This document shows positions 15,273-24,093 of a DNA stretch of 64,000 nucleotides, piece by piece. Origin of the DNA: Comamonas sp. Lineage in GTDB: Bacteria; Pseudomonadota; Gammaproteobacteria; Burkholderiales; Burkholderiaceae_C. Numbering within the stretch: position 1 is the first letter of the stretch; the number at the start of each line of letters is the position of its first letter. Below the pieces are notes generated by a model, which saw nothing but the letters and a program-made list of their open reading frames with translations, ran no database searches and was not told where the DNA came from. The DNA is taken from positions 182,131-246,130 of the forward strand of contig JAJPEQ010000010.1 of the NCBI GenBank assembly GCA_021166775.1, in the 5' to 3' direction. The position numbers were made by a program, and so were the translations under genes.

Positions 15273-18185
15273 ATGAGCAAAACTCTCGTCATCGCGGAAA
15301 AACCCTCGGTCGCGCAGGACATCGTGCGCGCCCTTACCCCCACCACGGGCAAATTCGACAAACACGACGACCATTTCGAGAACGAGCGCTATGTGATCAC
15401 CAGCGCCGTCGGCCACCTCGTCGAAATCCAGGCGCCCGAGGAGTTCGACGTCAAGCGCGGCAAGTGGAGCTTCGCGCACCTGCCGGTGATCCCGCCGCGC
15501 TTCGACCTGAAGCCCGTGGACAAGACCAAGAGCCGCCTGGCGGCCGTCGTGCGCCTGGCCAAGCGCAAGGACGTGGGCGAACTCATCAACGCCTGCGACG
15601 CGGGGCGCGAGGGCGAGCTGATCTTCCGCCTGATCGAGCAGTACGCGGGGGGCAGCAAGGGCACGCTGGGCAAGCCCATGCGGCGCCTGTGGCTGCAGAG
15701 CATGACGCCGCAGGCGATCCGCGACGGTTTCGAGCGGCTGCGCAGCGAGCAGCAGATGCAGGGCTTGGCGGACGCCGCCAGGAGCCGCAGCGAGGCCGAC
15801 TGGCTCGTGGGCATCAACGGCACGCGCGCGATGACCGCGTTCAATTCGCAGGGCGGCGGCTTCTTTCTGACCACCGTCGGCCGCGTGCAGACGCCCACGC
15901 TCTCGCTCGTGGTCGAGCGCGAGGAAAAAATCCGTGCCTTCGTGAGCCGCGATTACTGGGAAATCCACGGCACGTTCGCCGCGCAGGCGGGCGAGTACCT
16001 GGGCAAGTGGTTCGATCCGCACTTCAAGAAGGGCGACGACCCCGAGGCCCGCGCCGACCGGCTCTGGAGCGCGCAGGCGGCGCAGCAGATCGCCGACGCG
16101 GTGCGTGGCAAGAGCGCCGTCGTCACCGAGGAAGCCAAGCCCAGCACGCAGGCGAGCCCGCTGCTGTTCGACCTCACCAGCTTGCAGCGCGAGGCCAATG
16201 GCCGGTTCGGCTTCTCCGCCAAGACCACGCTGGCGCTGGCGCAGGCGCTGTATGAAAAGCACAAGGCGCTGACCTACCCGCGGACCGACGCGCGTGCGCT
16301 GCCCGAGGACTACCTGCCCACCACGCGCCAGACACTGGGCATGCTGGCGGGCTCGGGCCTAGCGCACCTGGCGCCGTTCGCGCAGCAGGCACTCGACGGC
16401 GACTACGTGCGCCCGAGCAGGCGCATCTTCGACAACAGCAAGATCAGCGATCACTTCGCCATCATTCCGACCACGCAGGCGCCGCACGGCCTCTCGGACG
16501 CCGAGCAAAAGCTCTACGACCTGGTGGCGCGCCGCTTCATGGCGGTGTTCTTTCCGAGCGCCGAATACCAGATCACCACGCGCATCTCGACGGTGGAGCA
16601 GCACCAGTTCAAGACCGAAGGCAAGGTGCTGGTCAAGCCCGGCTGGCTCGCGATCTACGGCAAGGAGGCCGCCAATGAGGTGGAAGGCGGCAGGGAGGGC
16701 GACAAGGGCCAGCCGCTGGTGGCGGTGCAGCCCGGCGAGCGCCCGCTGGTCGAGCACGCCGAGGCCCGGGGCCTGAAGACCAAGCCGCCCGCGCGCTACT
16801 CCGAAGCCACGCTGCTGGGCGCGATGGAGAGCGCGGGCAAGCAGATCGACGACGACGAGCTGCGCGAGGCGATGCAGGAAAAGGGCCTGGGCACGCCCGC
16901 CACGCGCGCGGCCATCATCGAAGGGCTGCTCACCGAGAAATACATGCTGCGTGAGGGCCGCGAGCTCATCCCCACGGCCAAGGCCTTTCAGCTCATGACG
17001 CTCTTGCGCGGGCTGGAGGTCGAGGAGCTGTGCCGCGCCGACCTCACCGGCGAGTGGGAGTACAAGCTCGCGCAGATGGAAAAGGGGCAACTGTCGCGCG
17101 CCGCCTTCATGCGGCAGATCGCCGACATGACCGAGCGCATGGTGAAGAAGGCCAAGGAATACGACCGCGACACCATCCCCGGCGACTACGCCACGCTTTC
17201 GGCACCCTGTCCCAACTGCGGCGGCGTAGTCAAGGAAAACTACCGCCGCTACGCGTGCACGGGCAAGGACGGCGGCGAAGGCTGCGGCTTCTCGTTCGGC
17301 AAATCGCCCGCCGGGCGCACCTTCGAGGTGGCCGAGGCCGACGAACTCCTGCGCACGCGGCGCATCGGGCCGCTCTCGGGCTTTCGCTCCAAGGCCGGCT
17401 GGCCGTTCACCGCCGAGATCGCCATCGTGCGTGATGAAGAGGCGGGCAACTTCAAGCTCGAATTCGACTTCGGCGACGACGGCAAAGACGAGGAAACCGG
17501 TGAGCTGGTGACATTCACCGACGAAGCCCTCGGCGCTTGCCCGGCCTGCGGCGGTGAGGTGCACGAGCACGGCAGCAACTATGTCTGCGCGCGCGCCGTG
17601 CCCACGGCCGCGCAGCCGGTGCCCAGCTGCACGTTCAAGAGCGGCAAGATCATCCTGCAGCAGCCCATCGAGCGCGCGCAAATGCACAAGCTGCTGGCCA
17701 CCGGCAAGACCGACGTGCTCGACAAATTCATCTCCAACCGCACGCGCCGCCCCTTCAAGGCGCGCCTGGCGTGGGACGCGGGCGCGGGCAAGGTGAACTT
17801 CGAGTTCGAGCCGCGCGACAGCAAATACCCGCCACGCAAGTCAGTGGCAGCAAAAACAGGAGCTGTTCGCGCAGGTGCAGCAGGCGCTGCAGCCAAAAAA
17901 TCCTCAAAACCCGCTGCGAAAACTGCCGCCAAAAAGGCACCGCGCAAAACCACCGCCGCCAGCGGCAAGGCGCCGAGCGCGCAGCTCGCGGCGGTGATCG
18001 GCGCCGAACCGGTGAGCCGCCCCGAGGCGGTCAAGAAGCTCTGGGCCTACATCAAGGCGCACGCGCTGCAGGATCCGCAGGACAAGCGCCAGATCGTCGC
18101 CGACGACAAGCTGCGCGCCGTCTTCGGCAAGGAGCGCGCGGGCATGTTCGAACTCGCGGGCATTCTGGGGCAGCACCTTGCGTGA
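15273..18185 (+). CDS. topB: DNA topoisomerase III with C-terminal SWIB domain
   Basis: A 970-residue type IA topoisomerase that decatenates DNA by single-strand passage. The start MSKTLVIAEKPSVAQDIVRAL at 15273 opens the Toprim domain, and DAGREGELIF is its acidic motif. The active-site tyrosine is in ALTYPRTDARALP. Two C-terminal zinc ribbons begin CPNCGGVVKENY and CPACGGEVHEHG. A Lys/Ala/Pro-rich, histone-H1-like linker follows (about residues 855-900). The chain ends in a SWIB/MDM2-type domain (SRPEAVKKLWAYIKAHALQD, then DKLRAVFGKERAGMFE). E. coli TopB is only 653 residues, the difference being the zinc ribbons, linker and SWIB tail. Divergent from the SET gene. Confidence 0.96.
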   Translation: MSKTLVIAEKPSVAQDIVRALTPTTGKFDKHDDHFENERYVITSAVGHLVEIQAPEEFDVKRGKWSFAHLPVIPPRFDLKPVDKTKSRLAAVVRLAKRKDVGELINACDAGREGELIFRLIEQYAGGSKGTLGKPMRRLWLQSMTPQAIRDGFERLRSEQQMQGLADAARSRSEADWLVGINGTRAMTAFNSQGGGFFLTTVGRVQTPTLSLVVEREEKIRAFVSRDYWEIHGTFAAQAGEYLGKWFDPHFKKGDDPEARADRLWSAQAAQQIADAVRGKSAVVTEEAKPSTQASPLLFDLTSLQREANGRFGFSAKTTLALAQALYEKHKALTYPRTDARALPEDYLPTTRQTLGMLAGSGLAHLAPFAQQALDGDYVRPSRRIFDNSKISDHFAIIPTTQAPHGLSDAEQKLYDLVARRFMAVFFPSAEYQITTRISTVEQHQFKTEGKVLVKPGWLAIYGKEAANEVEGGREGDKGQPLVAVQPGERPLVEHAEARGLKTKPPARYSEATLLGAMESAGKQIDDDELREAMQEKGLGTPATRAAIIEGLLTEKYMLREGRELIPTAKAFQLMTLLRGLEVEELCRADLTGEWEYKLAQMEKGQLSRAAFMRQIADMTERMVKKAKEYDRDTIPGDYATLSAPCPNCGGVVKENYRRYACTGKDGGEGCGFSFGKSPAGRTFEVAEADELLRTRRIGPLSGFRSKAGWPFTAEIAIVRDEEAGNFKLEFDFGDDGKDEETGELVTFTDEALGACPACGGEVHEHGSNYVCARAVPTAAQPVPSCTFKSGKIILQQPIERAQMHKLLATGKTDVLDKFISNRTRRPFKARLAWDAGAGKVNFEFEPRDSKYPPRKSVAAKTGAVRAGAAGAAAKKSSKPAAKTAAKKAPRKTTAASGKAPSAQLAAVIGAEPVSRPEAVKKLWAYIKAHALQDPQDKRQIVADDKLRAVFGKERAGMFELAGILGQHLA
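17850..17907 (+). repeat. Possible dispersed-repeat derivative inside topB
   Basis: AGGAGCTGTTCGCGCAGGTG, CAGCAGGCGCTGCAGCC and CAAAAAAT keep the spacing and several core bases of the ATAGCTG repeat family and the flanking A-runs. They encode part of the Ala/Lys-rich linker. The similarity is partial, so this is tentative. Confidence 0.3.
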
Positions 18186-18255
18186 ATGAGTGCGTGGGGC
18201 GCATGGCGGGGGCACCGTCATGGCGCCCTGCCCGCAGGCGCAAGGCGCGGTGCGC

Positions 18256-18843
18256 TCAGACGCCGCGCGCCATCGGTGCCACGCCGATCAAGGCTGCATG
18301 CAGCCAGAACGCAAATGCGGCCCAGGCGGCCGCACCCACCACGACCACCAGCAGCGTGGGCACCGCCCGGCCCGGCGCAACCACCGTGCCGTGCGCCCGG
18401 TCGCGCTGGCGTGCGGCGCGAAAATCAAGCACCGCCCACAGCAGGACAGCGCCGAACAGCAGCAGGTCGGCGAGCTTGCCGGTGGCCAGCAGATGGCCGA
18501 AGGCCCAGAGCTTGACGCCCAGGATCATCGGATGGTGCAGCCGGGCCCGGATGGCATTGCGCGGCACGTAGGCCGCCGCCACCAGGATGAAGGCCAGCAG
18601 CGTGAACAGCGAGTTCAGGTGCTTGAGCGCCACCGGCGGGCTCCAGAGCAGCACCGGCTGCTGGCGCGCCTGCGCGTAGCCCCAGACGATCAGTGCCAGG
18701 CCCGCCAGCGAGACGAGGGAGTACAGGCCCTTCCAGGCCATGGGGCCGAGCCGCGCCACGGTGCGCGTGCGCCAGTCTTCGGCCACGATGCGCACCGAAT
18801 GCATGCCGAGAAACAGCAACAACCCAAGAATCAAGGTACTCAT
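18256..18843 (-). CDS. NnrU-family membrane protein
   Basis: A 195-residue polytopic protein with about five to six hydrophobic helices. The NnrU signature is visible in LFLGMHSVRI at the N-terminus and LHHPMILGVKLWAFGHLLATG in the centre. NnrU was first described beside denitrification genes and is needed for nitric oxide metabolism in some species; its biochemical role is unclear. An NnrS protein is encoded at 55.9-57.0 kb, but no denitrification reductase lies in the window. Confidence 0.85.
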   Translation of the reverse strand: MSTLILGLLLFLGMHSVRIVAEDWRTRTVARLGPMAWKGLYSLVSLAGLALIVWGYAQARQQPVLLWSPPVALKHLNSLFTLLAFILVAAAYVPRNAIRARLHHPMILGVKLWAFGHLLATGKLADLLLFGAVLLWAVLDFRAARQRDRAHGTVVAPGRAVPTLLVVVVGAAAWAAFAFWLHAALIGVAPMARGV

Positions 18844-19025
18844 GATGGAGGAATCGCTTGGTTGAATGGATGGGTCGGGCGATTATCGGTGTCGATGCAA
18901 TGCGAGATACTGGGCCGGATCATGCCTACCTTCTCCGTTTCTTGCCTGCGGCGTAGGTCGCCCACCCGGTGGGTGCGCCGTGCCCCGCCTTCGGGCATCG
19001 GCCCGCAGACCTTTGCGGGGCGGCC

Positions 19026-19367
19026 ATGCTGAGCCGCGGCGAGCGCATCGTCTGGGCCGTCGTTGCCGCGGCGACCCTCGCGGGCACCGGCGCCGCCTGG
19101 TTCACGCGCGAAGCCTGGCTGCCCGAGGCCGGACCGTGGCTGCAGCAGCTCTGGCGCAAGAGCACCCGCCCCGGCCCCGAGACCCTGCCGCCGGGCAAGC
19201 GGCCCGCGCAGTCAGGAAATGCTGCCAAGGGCGATGCCGCGCCGCCGCCCCCACCGCCGCGCAAATGCGTGGCCGCCGATGGGCGCGTGACCTACACCAA
19301 CGAGCCATGCCCCAAGGGGGCGCGGGAACAGGCTGTGGATGGGGCGGTGAGCGTGTTGCCGCAGTGA
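19026..19367 (+). CDS. DUF4124-like membrane-anchored protein
   Basis: A 113-residue protein with one N-terminal hydrophobic helix (IVWAVVAAATLAGTGAAWF), a Pro/Lys linker with a run of six prolines, and a C-terminal DUF4124-like motif (KCVAADGRVTYTNEPCPKGA) with two cysteines. Such proteins are secreted or periplasmic and of unknown function. ATG at 19026 is chosen; an ATG 57 bases upstream would add a segment without a signal character. Confidence 0.6.
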   Translation: MLSRGERIVWAVVAAATLAGTGAAWFTREAWLPEAGPWLQQLWRKSTRPGPETLPPGKRPAQSGNAAKGDAAPPPPPPRKCVAADGRVTYTNEPCPKGAREQAVDGAVSVLPQ

Positions 19368-19641
19368 GGGTGGGCGTGAGCGGCCGGGTTCGGCCGTGAA
19401 CGGCCCGCTGCCGGAGCACGCTTGGGGCGCTGGAAGAGGTTGTCCGAGGTGCGGACCGTGGTGCCACTCTGAGGGTGCCTGCCTTTGAAGTGAAGACGGC
19501 TGGCGCGGTGCGCACAAGCCGGAGCAGGCGATGGCTTGCGAGCGATCGCGGCAGCAGCGTTGTGGCAAGAGGAAATCGCTTGCTCAGCAAAGGCTGCCGT
19601 GCTAGAAAAGCGTGACTTTGGCCGCACAACGAAGGGGGAAG

Positions 19642-20484
19642 ATGATGGCAACCCCGACGCAAGTCAACGCATCCGTTCGGGCGCACTACACCCGGTCCGG
19701 TCTGGGCGATCTCATCCTTGCCGCGCTTGAAGGGGCGGGCAAGAACTTGAATCGGCTCACACCGGAAGACTTGGCGCCCATCGATGAATTTCACATTCGC
19801 GGTCGGGCGGCAACGCTCGAACTTGCTCGGGCGGCCAAGGTCGACGCTACGAAACGCGTGCTTGATGTAGGCAGCGGCGTCGGCGGGACATCTCGCTGCC
19901 TTGCGCGGGAATTCGGCTGCCGCGTCACCGGCATCGACCTGACTGACGAGTACTGTCGTGTGGCTGCAATGCTTTCCGAGCGGATTGGCCTGGGCGAACT
20001 CGTCGACTATCGCCATGGCGATGCAACGAGTTTGCCCTTTGCGGATGCTTCATTTGACATCGTGTGGACGGAGCATGCGGCGATGAACATTCCGGACAAG
20101 CCTAGGCTATACAAGGAGATGTCTCGCGTCCTCAAGCCGGGAGGAACGCTCGCGATCCATGACGTTCTTGCCGGGCCATCCGCACCCGTGCTCTTCCCGG
20201 TTCCTTGGGCGCGTACCCCTGAAGCGAGCTTTCTCGCCACGCCAGACGAACTGCGCAGCTTCCTCGAGGCCGCCGGGTTTGAAATCGAGGCTTGGTTGGA
20301 TACAACCGAGGCCGCACGTGCATGGTTCGTAGCGCTGGCAGAAAAGATCCGCAAAGAGGGCGCGGCACCGCTCAGCTTTCATGTGCTCCTCGGGTCGGAT
20401 TTTCCGGCCATGGCCCAGAACCAGCGGCGCAATCTCGAGGAAGCACGGATCGTCTTGGCGCAAATCGTTGCCAGGCGGCGATAG
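19642..20484 (+). CDS. Class I SAM-dependent methyltransferase
   Basis: A 280-residue methyltransferase of the small-molecule (tocopherol/sarcosine-methyltransferase-like) type. Motif I is VLDVGSGVGGTSRCLA, the acidic motif II position is VTGIDLTDEY, motif III region is RHGDATSLPFADASFDIVWT, and a post-motif LKPGGTLAIHDVLAG follows. The start ATG at 19642 has AAGGGGGAAG upstream. Base composition is visibly less GC-rich than its neighbours and it is flanked by a 274-base and a 507-base gap, which suggests acquisition. The substrate is unknown. Confidence 0.8.
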   Translation: MMATPTQVNASVRAHYTRSGLGDLILAALEGAGKNLNRLTPEDLAPIDEFHIRGRAATLELARAAKVDATKRVLDVGSGVGGTSRCLAREFGCRVTGIDLTDEYCRVAAMLSERIGLGELVDYRHGDATSLPFADASFDIVWTEHAAMNIPDKPRLYKEMSRVLKPGGTLAIHDVLAGPSAPVLFPVPWARTPEASFLATPDELRSFLEAAGFEIEAWLDTTEAARAWFVALAEKIRKEGAAPLSFHVLLGSDFPAMAQNQRRNLEEARIVLAQIVARRR

Positions 20485-20991
20485 CTGCCGAACCCGACGC
20501 ACACCGGACATCCGGCAGAGCGCGCGGCCGGCGCCGACCATTGGGCTTCGCCGCCCAGGCGATGAATCGGTGGCGGTGAATCTTCGCACAGGGTCAGCAC
20601 GCCAGGGCCAGCAACCCATGGATATCGCGCAGCGCAGTATCCGGCGAGCATTTGGCCATGGTGATCCATTTGCCTTGGGTGAGCACGCCCCGCCAGCAGG
20701 GCGCTGACGCCCTGCACGGCGCACAGCAGGCAGCCGAAGCGCCACCACAGCCACGCCAAGCGCTGGCGTCGTCGTTGCGCCACCGCGGCCAGTCGGGCGC
20801 GGCCCAAGGGGGCGCGGGTCCGCAAGACGCTGCGGGGCAGCACGCGGCAATACAGGCTGATTTGCCGCACTCTACGCCGGTGCGGGTTGTTACAGGCCTG
20901 CCAGCACCCCGCCTCCAAGCCCACTACGATACGCACACCCGCCACGGCCGTGACGGCAGTCCCAGTCCCCCTCTCAGGAAACACACACGCC
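20485..20991. other. 507-base gap without a supported gene
   Basis: The gap holds a long minus-strand open frame (stop-free from 21008 to 20379) with a hydrophobic stretch (WLWWRFGCLLCAVQGVSALL at ~20720-20780), a His/Met cluster (PRQMDHHGQML) and a later CPVC. It has no clean start and runs into the methyltransferase gene. It might be a decayed small membrane protein; I do not recognise it. Confidence 0.3.
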
Positions 20992-21381
20992 ATGTTCAGC
21001 CACGTCATGCTCGGCGCGAGCGACCTCCAAGCCTCCAGACAGTTCTACGACGCCATGCTCGGCGCGCTCGGTATGGCGCCCGGGGTGGCGCACAAGAACC
21101 GCTACTTCTATCGCGGCCCCACGGGCACTTTTGCGATTTCCACGCCGATCAATGGCGAGCCGGCCACCTTCGGCAATGGCGCGACCACGGGCTTCATCGC
21201 CACGTCGCCCGAGCAGGTGAACGCGGCGCACGCGGCGGGCGTGGCCGCCGGCGGCGTGAGCTGCGAAGACCCGCCGGGCTGGCGCGAGCTCGGCGGCGGC
21301 GTGCGCCTGTATCTCGCCTATCTGCGCGACCCCGCGGGCAACAAGCTGTGCCTGTCGCACCGACCCGCCCGGGCCGCCTGA
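20992..21381 (+). CDS. VOC-family (glyoxalase/bleomycin-resistance-like) protein
   Basis: A 129-residue vicinal-oxygen-chelate protein. It starts MFSHVMLGASDLQASRQFYDAMLGALGM and ends YLAYLRDPAGNKLCLSHRP, the paired strands of the fold with the usual His (H4) and the second-half Y/D-P-x-GN motif. The C-terminal glutamate usual in metal-binding members is replaced by CLSH, so metal binding is uncertain. First gene of a co-directional run with SDR and GST genes. The start at 20992 has AGGAAAC upstream. Confidence 0.82.
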   Translation: MFSHVMLGASDLQASRQFYDAMLGALGMAPGVAHKNRYFYRGPTGTFAISTPINGEPATFGNGATTGFIATSPEQVNAAHAAGVAAGGVSCEDPPGWRELGGGVRLYLAYLRDPAGNKLCLSHRPARAA

Positions 21382-21405
21382 ACCACAGATCGCAGGAGCA
21401 GCAAC

Positions 21406-22167
21406 ATGCAATTGGCCAAACAATGGGTGCTGGTCACGGGCGGAGCCCGGGGCTTGGGCGCGGCCATCACGCGCGCGCTGGCGCGCGAAGGCGCGGGCGT
21501 CATCATCAACTACCACCAGAGCGCGGCGGCGGCGCAAAGCTTGGTGCGCGAGCTGGGGCCGCGCGCCATCGCGCTGCAGGCCGACGTGACCGATGCGGCC
21601 GCCGTGCGCGAGCTGATGCGGCAGGCGCGCGAGGCCACCGGCGAGCCCGTCAGCGCGGTGGTGAACAACGCGCTGGCGCAGTTCAAGTTCGACGGCGACG
21701 CGCGCCCCAAGCTGGGCGACATTGCCTGGGAGCGCTTTGCCCAGCAGATCGAGGGCGCGGTCAAGGGCGCGCTCAACACCATGCAGGCCGTGCTGCCGGA
21801 CATGCGCGCGCAGGGCTTCGGGCGCATCGTCAACGTGGGCACCAACCTGTTCCAGAACCCCGTCGTGCCCTACCACGACTACACGGCAGCCAAGGCGGCG
21901 CTGCTGTCGCTCACGCGCACGGCCGCGGGCGACCTGGGACCCGACGGCATCACGGTGAACATGGTCTCGGGCGGGCTGCTGCGCACCACCGACGCCAGCA
22001 GCGCCACGCCCGAGGCGGTGTTCGACCTGATCGCCGGCCTCACGCCGCTGCGCCGCGTGACCACGCCGGCCGAGTTCGCCGACGCGGTGCTGTTCTTCCT
22101 CTCACCCTGGGCCCGCGCCATCACGGGGCAAAACCTGGTCGTCGATGGCGGCCTGGTCAAGGATTGA
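21406..22167 (+). CDS. Short-chain dehydrogenase/reductase (FabG-like)
   Basis: A 253-residue NAD(P)-dependent oxidoreductase. The cofactor motif TGGARGLGAAI is at residues 12-22, and VVNNALAQF holds the NNA motif in altered form. The catalytic tyrosine and lysine are in YHDYTAAKAALLSL. Thirteen residues before that tyrosine stands threonine (NVGTNLFQ) rather than the usual serine. The C-terminus has GQNLVVDGGLVKD, typical of FabG-like members. It follows the VOC gene by 24 bases and precedes the GST gene by 13. A 3-oxoacyl reductase role is possible but not proven. Confidence 0.88.
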   Translation: MQLAKQWVLVTGGARGLGAAITRALAREGAGVIINYHQSAAAAQSLVRELGPRAIALQADVTDAAAVRELMRQAREATGEPVSAVVNNALAQFKFDGDARPKLGDIAWERFAQQIEGAVKGALNTMQAVLPDMRAQGFGRIVNVGTNLFQNPVVPYHDYTAAKAALLSLTRTAAGDLGPDGITVNMVSGGLLRTTDASSATPEAVFDLIAGLTPLRRVTTPAEFADAVLFFLSPWARAITGQNLVVDGGLVKD

Positions 22168-22180
22168 AAAGGAGTTGCTC

Positions 22181-22879
22181 ATGACCTGGACCCATCCCAT
22201 CACGGCCAAATGGCCGGCCGCGCACCCCGATCGGCTGCAGCTGTATTCGCTGCCCACGCCCAATGGCGTGAAGGTCTCGATCGCGCTGGAGGAACTCGGC
22301 CTGCCCTACGAGCCGCACCTCGTGAGCTTCGAGACCAACGACCAGCTCACGCCCGAGTTCCTCTCGCTCAACCCGAACAACAAGATCCCGGCCATCCTCG
22401 ACCCCGACGGCCCGGGCGGCAAGCCGCTGGCGCTGTGGGAATCGGGCGCGATCCTGATTTACCTGGCCGAGAAGACCGGCCGGCTGCTGCCGTCCGAGCC
22501 TGCGGCGCGCTACGAGACGCTGCAGTGGTTGATGTGGCAGATGGGCGGTGTCGGACCGATGTTCGGGCAGCTGGGCTTTTTCCACAAATTCGCGGGCAAG
22601 GACTTCGAGGACAAGCGCCCGCGCGATCGCTACGTGGCCGAGTCCCGGCGCCTGCTGCGGGTGCTGGAGCAACGCCTCATGAGCCGCGACTGGATCATGG
22701 GCAGCGACTACACCATCGCCGACATCGCCGTCTTTCCGTGGGTACGCAACCTGATCGGCTTCTACGAGGCGGCCGACCTCGTGGGCTGGGGCGGCTATCC
22801 GCAGGTGCAGCGCGCGCTCGACGTGTTCGTCGCGCGGCCCGCGGTGCAACGCGGCCTGGCGATTCCGGCGCGCGGCTGA
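22181..22879 (+). CDS. Glutathione S-transferase family protein (YfcG/YghU type)
   Basis: A 232-residue cytosolic GST. The thioredoxin-like N-domain has YSLPTPNGVKVSIALEELGLPYE, with the conserved cis-proline region NPNNKIPAILD and the ESGAILIYLAEKTG motif. The helical C-domain contains YTIADIAVFPWVR. This sequence is typical of nucleophilic disulfide-reductase GSTs such as YfcG. ATG at 22181 has AAAAGGAG seven bases upstream. It is third in the VOC-SDR-GST-lipoprotein run. Confidence 0.9.
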   Translation: MTWTHPITAKWPAAHPDRLQLYSLPTPNGVKVSIALEELGLPYEPHLVSFETNDQLTPEFLSLNPNNKIPAILDPDGPGGKPLALWESGAILIYLAEKTGRLLPSEPAARYETLQWLMWQMGGVGPMFGQLGFFHKFAGKDFEDKRPRDRYVAESRRLLRVLEQRLMSRDWIMGSDYTIADIAVFPWVRNLIGFYEAADLVGWGGYPQVQRALDVFVARPAVQRGLAIPARG

Positions 22880-22884
22880 ACGCC

Positions 22885-23445
22885 ATGCGCAGGCGCGCAG
22901 GATGCGCGGCGGCGCTCGCGTTGCTGCTGGGCGCGGGCGCCTGCGCCACGGGGCGCACCAGCGCGAGGAGCGTGACGCTGTCGCTCGAACGCCTGCAGGC
23001 CACGGTGGCCGAACGCTTTCCGCAGCGCTTCGGCGCGCTTGGCCTGCTCGATCTGACCCTGCAGGCGCCACGGCTCGGTCTGCGGCCCGAGGAGAATCGG
23101 CTGGCCGCGCAGCTCGTGCTCGACGCCCGGGGGCCGCTGCTTGCGCGCCCCGTCACCGGGCAGGCCGACGTCGACTTCGGCCTGCGCTATGAAAAAAGCG
23201 ACCACACGCTGCGCGCGACCGACCTGCGCCTGCGCGGCCTGAGCCTGCCCGATGTGCCGCCCGCCACCGCCCAGGCGCTGCGCCAGTGGCTCGCGCAGTG
23301 GGTGCGCGAGTCGCTGCATGAGGTGGTGGTCCATCGCCTGCGCGAAGAGGATCTGATGCTGGCCGAGAACCTGGGCCTGCAGCCGGGCGCGATCACCGTC
23401 ACGCCCGAGGGCCTGCGGGTGGAGCTGGTTCCGGCCCGCCTCTGA
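22885..23445 (+). CDS. DUF1439-type lipoprotein
   Basis: A 186-residue exported protein. The N-terminus is MRRRAGCAAALALLLGAGAC, a signal peptide with a weak lipobox ending at Cys20. The rest resembles DUF1439/YceB lipoproteins: VTLSLERLQATVAERFPQRF, then VDFGLRYEKSDHTLRATDLRL. Such proteins are outer-membrane anchored and their function is unknown. It starts five bases after the GST stop. Confidence 0.75.
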   Translation: MRRRAGCAAALALLLGAGACATGRTSARSVTLSLERLQATVAERFPQRFGALGLLDLTLQAPRLGLRPEENRLAAQLVLDARGPLLARPVTGQADVDFGLRYEKSDHTLRATDLRLRGLSLPDVPPATAQALRQWLAQWVRESLHEVVVHRLREEDLMLAENLGLQPGAITVTPEGLRVELVPARL

Positions 23446-23511
23446 TGGGCATTTCCCCCGGGCTGGTGGCCGAGGGGTAAGCCTCCCAGCCCTTGCGCAG
23501 GGGCGTGGCCT

Positions 23512-24027
23512 TCACTGTTTCTGGAGCTTTGTACGCAGGAATTCCAGCATCAAGATATGCTTTTCGGAGTCCTTGACCAACATTTTCAAGATCATGACCA
23601 GCAAGCCGTCGTAAAACGGTTCGGCTTGGCTCAGGATCCCCTGCATTTTTTTGATGCCGTCGCGTTCTTCTCTGAGAAACTTCTCGGTCAAGCGAATCAT
23701 CTGGGGAATGTCGATGTTTCCGATGGTTTCCATCGGCTCGGAATTCGGTTCGGTGGACCGGAAGCTCAGGTCTGCTTTCAATCTGCGGGTGACCTGTTCC
23801 AGAAGCTGGTGGTGTTTCTCTTCGTCCTGAAGGATCAGTTCCAGCACGAAACGCACCAGCGGGGAATTGTGGGCGCGGATCGCATCGGAATATTCATGCA
23901 GAAATTCTGATTCCGCGTCCACGTGGCTGTCGACGGAGTTGATGAAAGCGTCGACGGCGGATATTTCTTCGCCCGTCGTGCGTCGGCCCCGTTGCAGCAG
24001 CAGCAAATCATATTCTTCCATCACCAT
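23512..24027 (-). CDS. Ferritin-like four-helix protein
   Basis: A 171-residue, all-helical protein. Carboxylate-histidine patterns suitable for a di-iron site are spread over four helices: HVDAESEFLHEYSDAI, LILQDEEKHHQLLEQV, RLTEKFLREERDG and MLVKDSEKHILMLEFL, with two ExxH-like motifs (EEKH, SEKH). It may store iron or act as an oxidase or scaffold; family assignment below ferritin-like level is not possible. Codon usage is much less GC-rich than the genes before 23.4 kb, marking the edge of an accessory block. ATG at 24021 is an alternative start. Confidence 0.65.
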   Translation of the reverse strand: MVMEEYDLLLLQRGRRTTGEEISAVDAFINSVDSHVDAESEFLHEYSDAIRAHNSPLVRFVLELILQDEEKHHQLLEQVTRRLKADLSFRSTEPNSEPMETIGNIDIPQMIRLTEKFLREERDGIKKMQGILSQAEPFYDGLLVMILKMLVKDSEKHILMLEFLRTKLQKQ

Positions 24028-24093
24028 ACCCCGAAGCGTTGATTGATCCTGCAGGGCGGCGCTCGACGGAGGTTGGGCGCGCGGAGCCAGAAT

